A DNA stretch of 64,000 nucleotides from Mucilaginibacter sabulilitoris (GCF_034262375.1 NZ_CP139558.1:4154001-4218000), one strand, 5' to 3'; positions 1 to 8,845 are shown, counted from the stretch's first letter. Notes: generated by a model from the sequence alone, not told the origin. Numbers and translations are program-made.

Positions 1-1
1 T

Positions 2-1099
2 GATCCGGAGGTTTTAAAAGAAATGTATAAAGTTATGGAGAGCCATTACGGTAATCCATCATCCATTCACGCGCACGGTCGTGAGGCCAGAACGCTGATT
101 GAAAGGGCCCGTAAAACCGTAGCTAACTTATTACATACTTCACCGGCCGAAATATTTTTTACCTCAAGCGGTACCGAAGCTGATAATACAGCCATCCGCT
201 GCGGCATTGTTGATCATAACATTACACACGCCATCACCAGCCGTATTGAGCACCACGCGGTAATCCATACACTGGAAGCGATGGAAAAATCGGGTATTAT
301 TAAACTGAGCTTTGTTGATGTTGATGAGAAAGGCAACATTGATTACAAACAGCTTGAAACCTTGCTGAAAGATAACGAGCGCAGTTTTGTATCAATCATG
401 CATGCCAATAACGAAATCGGCACCCTGTCAGACATGCAGCGTATCGGTGATTTGTGCGAAGCGTACAATGCTATTTATCATTGTGATACCGTGCAAACCA
501 TGGGGCACTACAAGCATGACCTGGGTCAGCTTAAAACGCATTTTTTGGTTTGTGCCGGGCATAAGCTTCATGGCCCGAAGGGTGTAGGTTTTCTGCATGT
601 TAACCATCGAATAAAAATAAAACCGTTTATTTACGGCGGCGCGCAGGAACGCAATATGCGCGGCGGTACCGAAAATATTTACGGCATAGTTGGCCTTGCG
701 AAGGCGCTTGAACTGGCTTACGCCGAAATGGAACAGCACCAGAACTACATCCAGGGCTTAAAATCATACATGATGGGTAAGTTAACCGATCAGATACCGG
801 GTATTAGTTTTAACGGCGAAACCGACGCTGATAAAAGCTTATACACTGTATTGAACGTTGCTTTCCCGGAAATGGAAATGGGCGATATGTTATTGTTTAA
901 CCTGGATATAGCCGGTATATCGGCTTCCGGCGGCAGCGCCTGCAGCTCGGGCACCGATATTGGTTCGCATGTGCTTACCGCCATCGGCGCGAGCAGTTCG
1001 AGACCATCGGTAAGGTTCTCCTTCTCTAAATACAATACCAAAGAAGAAATTGATTATACCGTTGCCAAAGTGCGCGAGCTTTGTCCGGTAAACGCCTGA
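2..1099 (+). CDS. Cysteine desulfurase (NifS/IscS-type), 5'-truncated by window edge
   Basis: PLP-dependent enzyme that takes sulfur from L-cysteine for Fe-S cluster or thio-modification pathways. The frame is open to the window edge: the codons before the first ATG (position 23) read DPEVLKEM, which continues the conserved family N-terminus, so the real start lies upstream and about 10-15 residues are missing. Seen directly: the PLP-binding lysine in GHKLHGPKG (codon at 563) and the catalytic cysteine loop SGGSACSSG (codon at 941). The visible length, about 365 residues, fits a group I/II desulfurase. A strong terminator follows. No IscU/SufU partner is visible; hscB lies about 42 kb away. 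I cannot assign it to IscS or to a specialised paralogue. Confidence 0.93.
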   Translation, partial: DPEVLKEMYKVMESHYGNPSSIHAHGREARTLIERARKTVANLLHTSPAEIFFTSSGTEADNTAIRCGIVDHNITHAITSRIEHHAVIHTLEAMEKSGIIKLSFVDVDEKGNIDYKQLETLLKDNERSFVSIMHANNEIGTLSDMQRIGDLCEAYNAIYHCDTVQTMGHYKHDLGQLKTHFLVCAGHKLHGPKGVGFLHVNHRIKIKPFIYGGAQERNMRGGTENIYGIVGLAKALELAYAEMEQHQNYIQGLKSYMMGKLTDQIPGISFNGETDADKSLYTVLNVAFPEMEMGDMLLFNLDIAGISASGGSACSSGTDIGSHVLTAIGASSSRPSVRFSFSKYNTKEEIDYTVAKVRELCPVNA

Positions 1100-1118
1100 G
1101 ATATTAAATAAATTTATT

Positions 1119-1159
1119 AAAGCCCGCTATCCGGTAAAATAAGGATAGCGGGCTTTTTT
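1119..1159 (+). terminator. Rho-independent terminator after the cysteine desulfurase
   Basis: A 14-bp perfect stem (AAAGCCCGCTATCC pairs with GGATAGCGGGCTTT) around a 10-nt loop, followed by a T tract. It sits 20 bp after the stop codon. Confidence 0.85.
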
Positions 1160-1263
1160 ATTGTATTATTTCTGTAAATGGAAATTTATTTTCTTATTTA
1201 GATAAAATTGAAACAATATCGCAATAGTATAGGTTTATTAAATAACAGCTAAAATAAAAACCT

Positions 1264-1752
1264 ATGATTACGAATAATGAAGAAACCTGGGATGCCCAGG
1301 ATAATAATCGTAACGATTTCGAAAATGTCAACGGTTCTTTCGCAGGACAAAACGAAGATGCCTTTAATAATAATGAACTCGACGATGATGAGTTGAAAGA
1401 GGACGAAGATGATTATACTAATGATCTGAAACCAACGTTTAATCAGGAAGACCTGAATGATGAGGATGCCGAATATGAGCAGCCCGACGAACTGCCCGAT
1501 GAAGGCGACGATAACGAGATACCCGAAGAAGGTGAATCAAAAAAAGAAGGTACTGGTTATCAAAGACAATCGGAAGTAAACCAACCCGATAGGGGTGCCG
1601 ATACCTCTTATAGCGAGCAGAACGACGTGACGCCGCCCAATAAAAAAGAATTTCCATCAGAAGGTCCGGCCAAAACAGATTTTGAAAGTCGTCCGCAGGG
1701 ACGTACTACTAGCCGTATGCTGGGGCACGAGCCCGGCACAGAGGGAATATAA
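1264..1752 (+). CDS. Highly acidic, low-complexity hypothetical protein
   Basis: 162 residues dominated by Asp, Glu, Asn and Gln. Long acidic stretches fill roughly residues 35-100; the C-terminal third is rich in Ser, Pro, Gly and Arg. No signal peptide, membrane segment or cysteine is visible, so a soluble, probably disordered cytoplasmic protein is the best reading. It starts at an ATG after an AT-rich leader and lies 46 bp before another small gene, possibly in one transcript. I do not recognise a family. Codon use looks like that of neighbouring genes, which supports it being real, but low complexity limits certainty. Confidence 0.6.
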   Translation: MITNNEETWDAQDNNRNDFENVNGSFAGQNEDAFNNNELDDDELKEDEDDYTNDLKPTFNQEDLNDEDAEYEQPDELPDEGDDNEIPEEGESKKEGTGYQRQSEVNQPDRGADTSYSEQNDVTPPNKKEFPSEGPAKTDFESRPQGRTTSRMLGHEPGTEGI

Positions 1753-1798
1753 ACCAATTTAACCTACACATTATAAACATAAATAGGAGGATAAAACA

Positions 1799-2014
1799 AT
1801 GAACGACTATTTAAAACCCGATGACAATCGGAACAGTAACCAACAGAATTATAGTAAAATGCACACAGGTATCAGCCAAAATGAAAGATACATTGAAAAA
1901 TATGGACCTCATAGAGGACATTTCAGAGTATTGCATGAAGATGGCAGCCTGGCCGATCTTCCTGATTCGCACGCGGAAGGCGGTGGGGCATTAGCTGGTT
2001 GCATCACCAAATAA
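1799..2014 (+). CDS. Small conserved-looking hypothetical protein (71 aa)
   Basis: A soluble 71-residue protein with an Asn/Gln-rich N-terminus and an ordered-looking C-terminus containing YGPHRGHFRVLHEDGSLADL and a final Gly-rich CITK tail. It is preceded by AGGAGG (1785-1790) at ideal spacing from the ATG, notable because strong Shine-Dalgarno sites are scarce in Bacteroidota; this decides the start. It is followed by a terminator shared with accD. Function unknown; co-transcription with the upstream acidic protein is likely from spacing. Confidence 0.65.
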   Translation: MNDYLKPDDNRNSNQQNYSKMHTGISQNERYIEKYGPHRGHFRVLHEDGSLADLPDSHAEGGGALAGCITK

Positions 2015-2033
2015 TAATGCTTTACTTATTTAT

Positions 2034-2072
2034 AAAAAGAAAGGCTTTCCAAAACGGAAAGCCTTTCTTTTT
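2034..2072. terminator. Bidirectional terminator between the 71-aa gene and accD
   Basis: A perfect 17-bp stem, AAAAAGAAAGGCTTTCC and its complement, around a 5-nt loop. It has A and T tracts on its two sides, so it can stop both convergent genes. Confidence 0.85.
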
Positions 2073-2096
2073 ATATTTTTATGTATCTAAAAATGT

Positions 2097-2942
2097 TTAA
2101 TTAGCCATCATTTTAATAAACGACGCCAATTTTTCTTTCATTTCCCTACGATCAACAATAAAATCAAGGAAACCATGTTCCTGCACAAACTCTGCAGTCT
2201 GGAAACCTTTGGGAAGATCTTTCTTAATAGTTTCTTTAATAACCCTTGGGCCGGCAAAACCTATCAGTGCGCCTGGTTCAGCAATATTAATATCGCCCAG
2301 CATGGCGTATGATGCGGTTACACCACCGGTTGTCGGATCGGTAAGTAAAGATATATAAGGTATTTTAGCCTGCGATAATAAAGCCAGCTTGGCCGATGTT
2401 TTAGCCATCTGCATTAAAGAGAAGGCCGCTTCCATCATGCGGGCGCCTCCTGATTTTGATATCATCAGGAACGGAACTTTGTTAGCGATACAATAATCAA
2501 TAGAACGGGCTATCTTTTCACCCACTACTGATCCCATTGAACCACCTATGAAATTAAAATCCATACAGGCAATTACCAGGTCCTGCCCGTCAATTTTGCC
2601 TGCACCGGCACGTATAGCGTCTTTTAACCCGGTTTTAAACTGGGTTTCAGTTAACCTGTCGGTATATTTTTTTGTATCTTCAAAATGTAACGGGTCGCCT
2701 GATACCAGATCAGGAAACAACTCGGTAAATTCGTTATTATCAAACAGTACCGCGAAATATTCTTTTGAACCAATGCGCAGGTGATAGCCACAATAGTGGC
2801 AAACATATTGATTTTCAACCTGCTCAGAATAATGCAGGGGTTTCTTACAATTAGGGCATTTATTCCAGATACCATCGGGGGCTTCCTTCTTTTCCTCAGT
2901 AGTCGTAATTATCCCTTTCAACTCTCGTTTAAACCATGCCAT
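2097..2942 (-). CDS. accD: Acetyl-CoA carboxylase carboxyltransferase subunit beta
   Basis: Beta subunit of the carboxyltransferase that moves the carboxyl group from carboxybiotin to acetyl-CoA, the first committed step of fatty-acid synthesis. The zinc ribbon is visible as C29-x2-C32-x15-C48-x2-C51, followed by the crotonase-like fold with GGSMGSVVGEKI and GGARM motifs. I start it at the ATG giving MAWFKR, because family members begin there; a second in-frame ATG seven codons upstream (2963) would add MKELDID. The resulting 281 residues match the usual length. accA is not in the window. It is monocistronic, convergent with the 71-aa gene and divergent from the aldolase gene. Confidence 0.95.
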   Translation of the reverse strand: MAWFKRELKGIITTTEEKKEAPDGIWNKCPNCKKPLHYSEQVENQYVCHYCGYHLRIGSKEYFAVLFDNNEFTELFPDLVSGDPLHFEDTKKYTDRLTETQFKTGLKDAIRAGAGKIDGQDLVIACMDFNFIGGSMGSVVGEKIARSIDYCIANKVPFLMISKSGGARMMEAAFSLMQMAKTSAKLALLSQAKIPYISLLTDPTTGGVTASYAMLGDINIAEPGALIGFAGPRVIKETIKKDLPKGFQTAEFVQEHGFLDFIVDRREMKEKLASFIKMMAN

Positions 2943-3136
2943 ATCTATGTCGAGCTCTTTCAATTGACTACAAAGAAACGAAAAATATTAAACAACTGGT
3001 AAGTTAATAAATGATGAGTTATGCATTGAGAAAATATTTTTATCAAACAAAGTGTATAAATTACAGTATGTGAGGAAATAAAGGGTTAAATCGTAACAAA
3101 TAATCAGATAGTTATACCTAAAACAAAGAAATTTTA

Positions 3137-3144
3137 TAACTTCG
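3137..3144 (+). promoter_or_regulatory. Possible -7 box for the aldolase gene
   Basis: TAACTTCG matches the Bacteroidota -7 consensus TAnnTTTG at all but one fixed position and lies 18 bp before the ATG. No clear -33 TTTG is seen at the expected distance, so this is tentative. Confidence 0.3.
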
Positions 3145-3162
3145 AGGCCCAAACAAAAGCTC

Positions 3163-4242
3163 ATGGATTTAAAAAATTATAAAGGTGTTCTGCACGGCGA
3201 TCAGGTGCAGGAACTATTTGAAGTAGCTAAAAAGCATCAGTTTGCTTTACCCGCAGTAAACGTTATAGGTACAAATACCATTAACGCGGTTATGGAAACA
3301 GCTAAGCTGGTAAATTCCCCCGTAATTATCCAGTTATCAAATGGCGGCGCGCAATTTTATGCCGGTAAATCATTGGATAATTCAAAGCTTCAGGCTTGTA
3401 TTTTAGGTGCTGTATCAGCAGCAAAACACGTTCATTTACTTGCTGAGCACTATGGTATTGCGGTAATTTTACATACCGACCACGCTGCAATGAAGTTTTT
3501 ACCATGGATAGATGGTTTGCTTGATCATGGCGAAAAATTCTTTGCCGAAACAGGTAAGCCGCTTTTCTCGTCGCACATGCTTGACCTTTCTGAAGAGCCT
3601 TTAGAAGAAAATATCGAAATTTCTGCAAAATACCTGGCACGCATGGCCAAAATGGGTATGACACTGGAAATTGAATTAGGCGTAACCGGAGGTGAAGAAG
3701 ATGGTGTTGACAACTCTGATGTTGACAGCTCACGTTTATATACCCAACCGGAGGATGTTGCTTATTCTTATGAGCACCTTTCAAAGGTTAGTCCGCGTTT
3801 TACAGTGGCCGCCGCTTTTGGTAACGTGCATGGCGTTTATAAACCAGGTAACGTTAAATTGCAGCCGGTAATTTTACATAACTCACAGGAGTATGTTAAA
3901 AAACATTTTGGTTTAACCGCCGAAAAACCGATCAACTTTGTATTCCACGGTGGTTCTGGTTCAACCCAGGAAGAGATCCGCGAAGCCATTTCTTATGGTG
4001 CCATTAAAATGAATATTGACACCGATATGCAATGGGCATACTGGGAAGGGATAAAAGATTACTATAAATCAAAAGAAGGTTACCTGCAGCACCAGATTGG
4101 TAACCCTGAAGGTGAAGATTCTCCGAACAAAAAATATTATGATCCGCGTGTATGGTTACGCAAGGGCGAAGAAAGCTTTGTTAAAAGGTTATCAGCAGCC
4201 TTTGAAGACCTTAATTGCGTTGATGTGAACAGCAAGTTATAA
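3163..4242 (+). CDS. fbaA: Class II fructose-bisphosphate aldolase
   Basis: Zinc-dependent aldolase of glycolysis and gluconeogenesis, reversibly cleaving fructose 1,6-bisphosphate into DHAP and glyceraldehyde 3-phosphate. Of the long class IIA type (359 aa). Visible: catalytic Asp and zinc ligand in HTDH (D106, H107), the GGEEDGVDN loop, the HGVYKPGN motif and the phosphate-binding HGGSGST. Start at the ATG giving MDLKNYKGVLHGDQV fits the family. It stands alone, divergent from accD and followed by its own terminator. Confidence 0.95.
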   Translation: MDLKNYKGVLHGDQVQELFEVAKKHQFALPAVNVIGTNTINAVMETAKLVNSPVIIQLSNGGAQFYAGKSLDNSKLQACILGAVSAAKHVHLLAEHYGIAVILHTDHAAMKFLPWIDGLLDHGEKFFAETGKPLFSSHMLDLSEEPLEENIEISAKYLARMAKMGMTLEIELGVTGGEEDGVDNSDVDSSRLYTQPEDVAYSYEHLSKVSPRFTVAAAFGNVHGVYKPGNVKLQPVILHNSQEYVKKHFGLTAEKPINFVFHGGSGSTQEEIREAISYGAIKMNIDTDMQWAYWEGIKDYYKSKEGYLQHQIGNPEGEDSPNKKYYDPRVWLRKGEESFVKRLSAAFEDLNCVDVNSKL

Positions 4243-4257
4243 GCCGGAATTTACACG

Positions 4258-4298
4258 CAACAAAGCGTCAGTACAGTTGTTGTATTGACGCTTTGTTG
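4258..4298 (+). terminator. Terminator after the aldolase gene
   Basis: Long inverted repeat CAACAAAGCGTCAGTACA / TGTATTGACGCTTTGTTG with one G-T pair and a 5-nt loop; a modest T-rich tail follows. Confidence 0.75.
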
Positions 4299-4325
4299 TT
4301 TATAATTGTGTAATAAAATCCGACT

Positions 4326-4826
4326 ATGAAAATCCCGAAAAAGAAAAATTTATTTGAACGTTTTGCCAATTGGGCAACTATTGCCACCGGAAGCTCCGCT
4401 GCATTTATAACAGCTATATCTGTTATTATTGTATGGGGTGTTACGGGGCCTATATTTAAATATTCTGATACCTGGCAACTCATTATCAATACAGGCACAA
4501 CTATCGTAACCTTCCTGATGGTTTTCCTGATCCAGAAATCGCAGAACAAAGATTCAAAGGCCATACATTTAAAGCTAAATGAACTATTGGCCTCGCACCA
4601 GGGAGCCAGTAACCGTATGGTTGATATTGAGGATATTACCGAGAAAGAACTTGACCAGCTGCATAAGTTTTATGTACAGCTGGCCGCATTGGCCGAACAA
4701 GAGGACGATTTGACCTGTACGCACTCTATTGATGCCGCGCAGGAAAACCACACCAGTAAATTGGAAATACTAAAAACTAAACCGCATTATAATGCCCACA
4801 AACTTAAAAGTAGAAAAAGTAACTGA
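4326..4826 (+). CDS. Low-affinity iron permease-like membrane protein
   Basis: 166-residue protein resembling the bacterial 'low affinity iron permease' (Iron_permease) family. Two membrane segments are seen (about residues 22-44 and 50-70), with the typical NTGTTIVTFLMVFLIQ run in the second. The soluble C-terminal half contains KAIHLKLNELL and a Glu/Asp-rich helix. The fungal founder is linked to iron uptake; the bacterial members have no firmly established substrate, so iron transport is inference. The 3' end overlaps the following acetyltransferase gene by 35 bp in another frame, suggesting translational coupling. Confidence 0.8.
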   Translation: MKIPKKKNLFERFANWATIATGSSAAFITAISVIIVWGVTGPIFKYSDTWQLIINTGTTIVTFLMVFLIQKSQNKDSKAIHLKLNELLASHQGASNRMVDIEDITEKELDQLHKFYVQLAALAEQEDDLTCTHSIDAAQENHTSKLEILKTKPHYNAHKLKSRKSN

Positions 4827-5217
4827 ACAAGCCGAGCTGGATAAAGTATTTGCCGTAAGGCGTGAAGTTTTTGTAGTTGAACAGCATTGCCCACCCGAGC
4901 TGGAATGGGAGTTTGAAGAAGAATCAAATCATTTTTTAGCCACAGTTGATGATGAACCGGCAGGAGCATGCCGTTGGAGAAAGACTGACAAGGGGTATAA
5001 ATTAGAACGTTTTGCCGTGCTGCAAAAATTCCGGGGATTTGGAATAGGGCAGGCCCTGGTACAGGCGGTGTTAAATGATTTGCCTGCCGATGCCGGTTAT
5101 GTTTATCTGCATGCACAGGTACAGGCTGTATCGCTGTACGAAAAATTCAATTTTGAAAAAACAGGTCCAGAGTTTGAGGAAGCCGGCATCAGGCATTATA
5201 AAATGATCAGAAAATAA
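4792..5217 (+). CDS. GNAT family N-acetyltransferase (YjcF/ElaA-like)
   Basis: 141-residue single-domain GNAT. The acetyl-CoA binding region is visible as LQKFRGFGIGQALVQAV (motif A, R/Q-x-x-G-x-G/A form), preceded by the VFAVRREVFVVEQ segment common to YjcF and ElaA-like members. Substrate unknown. It begins inside the 3' end of the iron-permease-like gene, so the two are probably co-expressed. Confidence 0.87.
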   Translation: MPTNLKVEKVTEQAELDKVFAVRREVFVVEQHCPPELEWEFEEESNHFLATVDDEPAGACRWRKTDKGYKLERFAVLQKFRGFGIGQALVQAVLNDLPADAGYVYLHAQVQAVSLYEKFNFEKTGPEFEEAGIRHYKMIRK

Positions 5218-5283
5218 AAAACCGGAGGATGCAACCATTTCGGGGCGATGATCGTCTTGAGGTAGTTACATTAATAAAACCTT

Positions 5284-5877
5284 ATGAAAATCCGCAATCT
5301 GGTATCATTTAAAACCTTGTTAGCCTGTTCACTTAGCTTCATTGCTTTGCTTGGTAATGCGCAGGATAAAACAAAAACCATCGGCAATAAATCCCGCTCA
5401 GGAACAACTAATAATAGTTTTAATATTGTGCAGGGTGGCCAGGTAGGTATTAAGATGAACGCGGGCCGTAAACCGGTTGAATTGCTAAAGCTTACTTTTC
5501 ATGTTGACAATTTGGGTAAGGATACCATCCCATTTAAAGTTAATGTGTATACCATGGGTGATAAATTGCCGGAGGATGACAACCTGATCAAGGAAGAAAT
5601 AAAAGGATCAATAGTAAGGGAAAATGGTCCCAATACCCCGTTAATCAGTAATCAGTTGATCAGTGTTGACCTTTCAACTTACAAAATTGGGGTCAAAGGA
5701 GAGATAGTGGTTTCTGTTGAGTTTTTACGTACAATCCTTGGAAAAAACCTTGGCTTTTCATGTGGTTTGCTCAATGGGGGCACTTATTATAAAAAAGGCC
5801 CGGACGCCGAATGGAAAAAAATGCCAATAATTGGTGCTGATTTTAATGTACTTGTAAAGAAATTGAAACAGGATTAG
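5284..5877 (+). CDS. Exported hypothetical protein
   Basis: 197 residues with a clear Sec signal peptide (basic N-terminus, hydrophobic stretch LLACSLSFIALLGNAQ, cleavage expected after NAQ or GNA). The mature part looks beta-rich, with alternating hydrophobic strands and no cysteine-based motif that I recognise. Periplasmic or surface location is inferred. The stop overlaps the stop of the convergent Fpg-like gene by 4 bp. No function is assigned. Confidence 0.65.
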   Translation: MKIRNLVSFKTLLACSLSFIALLGNAQDKTKTIGNKSRSGTTNNSFNIVQGGQVGIKMNAGRKPVELLKLTFHVDNLGKDTIPFKVNVYTMGDKLPEDDNLIKEEIKGSIVRENGPNTPLISNQLISVDLSTYKIGVKGEIVVSVEFLRTILGKNLGFSCGLLNGGTYYKKGPDAEWKKMPIIGADFNVLVKKLKQD

Positions 5878-6650
5878 TTATACATCTCCTGCTCATCTGT
5901 ATAGTATGTTTTGCGCGTGCCGTCTTTTATTTTAATTTCTGAACCTTTGGGGCTGTGCGTTTTCTTTGAATTATGGATTTGCATAAAATCCCGTACCTCG
6001 CCATTAATGATGTCGGGATTGGCATGTAGAATAGCCTTTTCTGCATCCTTCAGCACTGAGTGAATGGCGCTAACCAGATCTTTTATTTTATCAGCGGGTA
6101 TTTTGTTACCGGCCGAAAACGGTGAGATGCCTGCATGCCATAAAATTTCATCAGCATAAGCGTTGCCTATACCCCTGATGATCTTTTGATCAAGCAATAT
6201 AGTTTTAATGTTTGTTTTGGTTTTTTGAAGCTTCGCCGTTAAATAATCAACGCCAGCTTCCTTTGACAGCGCATCTGGTGCTCCCTTATCTTCGGGATTG
6301 AGCGTTGGGGTGGCAATGCCCTGAAAATCTGTTAATACCAGGCCGTCGCCGTCGCTAAAGTGTAATTCAATAATGGCGTACTTATTTTCGTTTTTGCTCT
6401 CAAATAAAAACAGCTTACCATGCAGCATCAAATGCAGCCCGAGTACGTCGCCTTCAGAAAATTTCAGGTGTAGCTCTTTGCCCTCACGATATACCTTATC
6501 CAGCTTTTGACCTTCCAGCTTATCCTGAAGCTCTTTGTGCGTTACATTGAGCTTTTTGGCATTAATAATGGCAACTTGTTTAAGTGTTTTTCCGGCCAGT
6601 TTTTTGTCAAGATTGTGGCTGAATGCTTGCAGATCGGGTAATTCGGGCAT
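5874..6650 (-). CDS. Fpg/Nei-family DNA glycosylase lacking the zinc-finger cysteines
   Basis: Bifunctional base-excision glycosylase/AP-lyase family acting on oxidised bases. The N-terminus MPELPDLQAF carries the catalytic Pro2 and Glu3; the helix-two-turn-helix region follows (IRGIGNAYADEILWHAGISP). Where typical members have a C-x2-C-x16-C-x2-C zinc finger, this protein has THSPKGSEIKIKDGTRKTYY with no cysteines, so it belongs to a zincless type in which a beta-hairpin replaces the finger. 258 residues is slightly short of the family's usual length of about 270. Substrate preference (8-oxoG or oxidised pyrimidine) cannot be read from the sequence. Confidence 0.88.
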   Translation of the reverse strand: MPELPDLQAFSHNLDKKLAGKTLKQVAIINAKKLNVTHKELQDKLEGQKLDKVYREGKELHLKFSEGDVLGLHLMLHGKLFLFESKNENKYAIIELHFSDGDGLVLTDFQGIATPTLNPEDKGAPDALSKEAGVDYLTAKLQKTKTNIKTILLDQKIIRGIGNAYADEILWHAGISPFSAGNKIPADKIKDLVSAIHSVLKDAEKAILHANPDIINGEVRDFMQIHNSKKTHSPKGSEIKIKDGTRKTYYTDEQEMYN

Positions 6651-6713
6651 GGTGTTTCTTGTTTAAATAAAGAAAACCAAATATAATACGATTAGTTTTA
6701 AAACAAGATCCGG

Positions 6714-7592
6714 TTAAGCGCTTGCCCGACCAAAGCCTACGGTGTCGCGGTACAATTGCGGCGACACATTGGTTTTAAAAAATCTGCTGAAATAATACTC
6801 GTCATCATAACCCAGCTCGTAGGCTATTTCCTTTATGGGCTTATTGGTTAAGTACAACTCGCGTTTAGCTTCAATTATAATGCGCTCGGCAATCAGGTTG
6901 CTGATGGTTTTGTTAAAATAGGCCTTAGTAACTCGGGCTAAAGCCTTGGCAGATATATTAAGCAGGTCGGCATAATCACTTGCGCTGTGTTTAGTTTTAT
7001 AATGCGTTTCGATGGCTTCTTTCAAATCGTGCAATATAAAAGGTTCCTTGTTTACCTTATCTGGGTCCTGGTCAAGGGCCTGCTGTGCTGATTTTAAACG
7101 TGAAGCGGTAATCAGGAATATTTTAAGGTATGACACCAATATTTCGTACTGGGCCAGTGCCTTATTCTGCATTTCGGTCTTTATCTGGCTCAGCATCAAA
7201 TTAAAAGTAGCGGCGCTGGCCTCGTCAATTTTAACATAGGGCGGATGATAAATATTGTCGAACAAAATGCCGCTGCACGATACCTCTTTATGATGTTTAT
7301 GGATACAAAAAAAATCAGGATGGAATTGTATAACTACGCCGCTTAGTTTATTTTCGGTCGACAACATAAAGGGCTGATAAGGGGTAAACGCAAGTAAATT
7401 ATCTTCCTCGAAATCATACTCCGAAAAATCAGATTTTAGTTTACCTGAACCTTCTTTGATCCATATTACCGAAAAATAATTATTACGCTGTAAATGGTCA
7501 AAATAACTATTACCTTCAAACCAAAACAATTTAAAGGCAAGGTTTCCCTTAACCGGGTCAATCATTGTAAACGTGTTCTGTATGTCTGTCAT
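6714..7592 (-). CDS. AraC family transcriptional regulator
   Basis: 292-residue one-component regulator: an N-terminal cupin-like sensing domain (about 20-180) and a C-terminal double helix-turn-helix (about 190-285), recognisable by IKEIAYELGYDDEYYFSRFFK and the final SPQLYRD. Its ATG overlaps the stop of the upstream PNPOx-fold gene as ATGA, so the two are translationally coupled. The ligand is unknown; control of the adjacent redox-type genes is a plausible inference. Confidence 0.92.
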   Translation of the reverse strand: MTDIQNTFTMIDPVKGNLAFKLFWFEGNSYFDHLQRNNYFSVIWIKEGSGKLKSDFSEYDFEEDNLLAFTPYQPFMLSTENKLSGVVIQFHPDFFCIHKHHKEVSCSGILFDNIYHPPYVKIDEASAATFNLMLSQIKTEMQNKALAQYEILVSYLKIFLITASRLKSAQQALDQDPDKVNKEPFILHDLKEAIETHYKTKHSASDYADLLNISAKALARVTKAYFNKTISNLIAERIIIEAKRELYLTNKPIKEIAYELGYDDEYYFSRFFKTNVSPQLYRDTVGFGRASA

Positions 7593-8206
7593 TTATTTTT
7601 TTGTAGTTGCGCTTTAAGCGCCGCATTTTCTGTTCTTAATTTATTAATATATTCATGCTGCGCCGTAAATTCATCCTGAATTTCTTCCAGTGTATATCTG
7701 GCGGTTATATGTTGCGGACAATTCCAATCATAGCCTTTTACCTTGAACAAAATAATTCTTTCGGGTTTGAATTTATAGTCAGCAGGAGCAAGTTTATCAA
7801 AAAGTTCGGTATTATCCTCTATAGATAACACGCTGGCCTCGGCAAATATTTTTAACCTCGCTTTGGCGGCCTGGTCAAGCAGGAACAGTGATACCTTATT
7901 ATTGGTAGCTAAATTACCGGTTGATATATATTGCTTATTACCGCCAAAATCAACAAAGCCCAATGTTTCCTGATCAAGTACTTTCAGAAACCCCCTTGGG
8001 CCGCCGCGAAACTGGATATACGGATAACCGCTTTCGCTGATGGTAGCCATATAAAAATTATCCTGATGGGCTATAAACTCGGTTTCACTTTCGGTAAAGC
8101 CGTCGCTGTACCGATGTGCCTCCATGCGGCTGTAACTTGCCCGGCTGCCATATCGCTCCTGGAAACTTTTTACAGCATCGGTAAATGCAATTTTTGAATA
8201 GTTCAT
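7589..8206 (-). CDS. Pyridoxamine 5'-phosphate oxidase-fold (flavin-binding) protein
   Basis: Split-barrel FMN-binding protein of the PNPOx-like family, known for flavin, F420 or heme-linked redox roles. Visible segments: TESETEFIAHQDNFYMATISESGYPYIQ and GGPRGFLKVLD, followed by FGGNKQYISTGNLATNNKVSLFL, which matches the family core. The last about 30 residues form a short coiled coil ending in LKAQLQKNK. I chose the start giving MNYSKIAFTDAV; an in-frame ATG 13 codons upstream gives an unconvincing hydrophobic extension. First gene of a two-gene unit with the AraC regulator. Confidence 0.85.
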   Translation of the reverse strand: MNYSKIAFTDAVKSFQERYGSRASYSRMEAHRYSDGFTESETEFIAHQDNFYMATISESGYPYIQFRGGPRGFLKVLDQETLGFVDFGGNKQYISTGNLATNNKVSLFLLDQAAKARLKIFAEASVLSIEDNTELFDKLAPADYKFKPERIILFKVKGYDWNCPQHITARYTLEEIQDEFTAQHEYINKLRTENAALKAQLQKNK

Positions 8207-8290
8207 GATAATTAAAAATTTAATTGAAAACAAAGCAAAGGCCATTGCAAATGCTTTGGCCCCTACTGCTACTTATCATCATTAAAAATA

Positions 8291-8845
8291 TTATGCTTCA
8301 ACAGGTTGCAGTGCTTTAGCTGCAGGGAAATCAACTTCGGTATCGGCTGTGTTGTTAAAGTAGTTGGTTAATATGTTTAAGGCAACATGACCAACTATTT
8401 CGCCAATCTCGCCATCGGTAAAGCCGGCGGCTTTTACAGCATCAACATCACTATCATTTACCAGGCCTTTTTTGGCAAGTAAAGTATTGGCAAACTTAAA
8501 AGCTGCTTCAGTTTTAACATCGGCGAAGCTGGCACGACGTGCATTCTCAATAGTTGATGCATCAATATGTACCAGTTTTTCGCTGATGTAAGCATGTGCA
8601 GCTACACAGTAATCACAGCTGTTGTTTTCTGATATAGTTAATGCCAGCAGCTCGCCTGTTTTGGCACCCAGTGCACCATGTGACAGGGCACCACTCAAAT
8701 TAAGATACCCTTCTAAAAGGGCAGGTGAGTTACCCATAGTACGCATCATGTTGGGTACCACGCCTAATTTACCTTGTATAGTGTTAAATAATTCTTTTGT
8801 TTTTCCAGTTGCTTCGCTTGGATCTATTGCTTTTAAACGTGCCAT
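8291..8845 (-). CDS. Carboxymuconolactone decarboxylase / AhpD-like protein
   Basis: 184-residue AhpD-like all-helical protein with the redox motif C77-D-Y-C80-V-A-A-H84, typical of peroxidase-related members that reduce hydroperoxides. The N-terminal MARLKAIDPSEATGKTKELF segment supports this start; an upstream in-frame ATG (8911) would add 22 residues that do not look like the family. It stands near other redox- and repair-type genes on the same strand, but a 106-bp gap and different spacing give no firm operon. Confidence 0.9.
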   Translation of the reverse strand: MARLKAIDPSEATGKTKELFNTIQGKLGVVPNMMRTMGNSPALLEGYLNLSGALSHGALGAKTGELLALTISENNSCDYCVAAHAYISEKLVHIDASTIENARRASFADVKTEAAFKFANTLLAKKGLVNDSDVDAVKAAGFTDGEIGEIVGHVALNILTNYFNNTADTEVDFPAAKALQPVEA

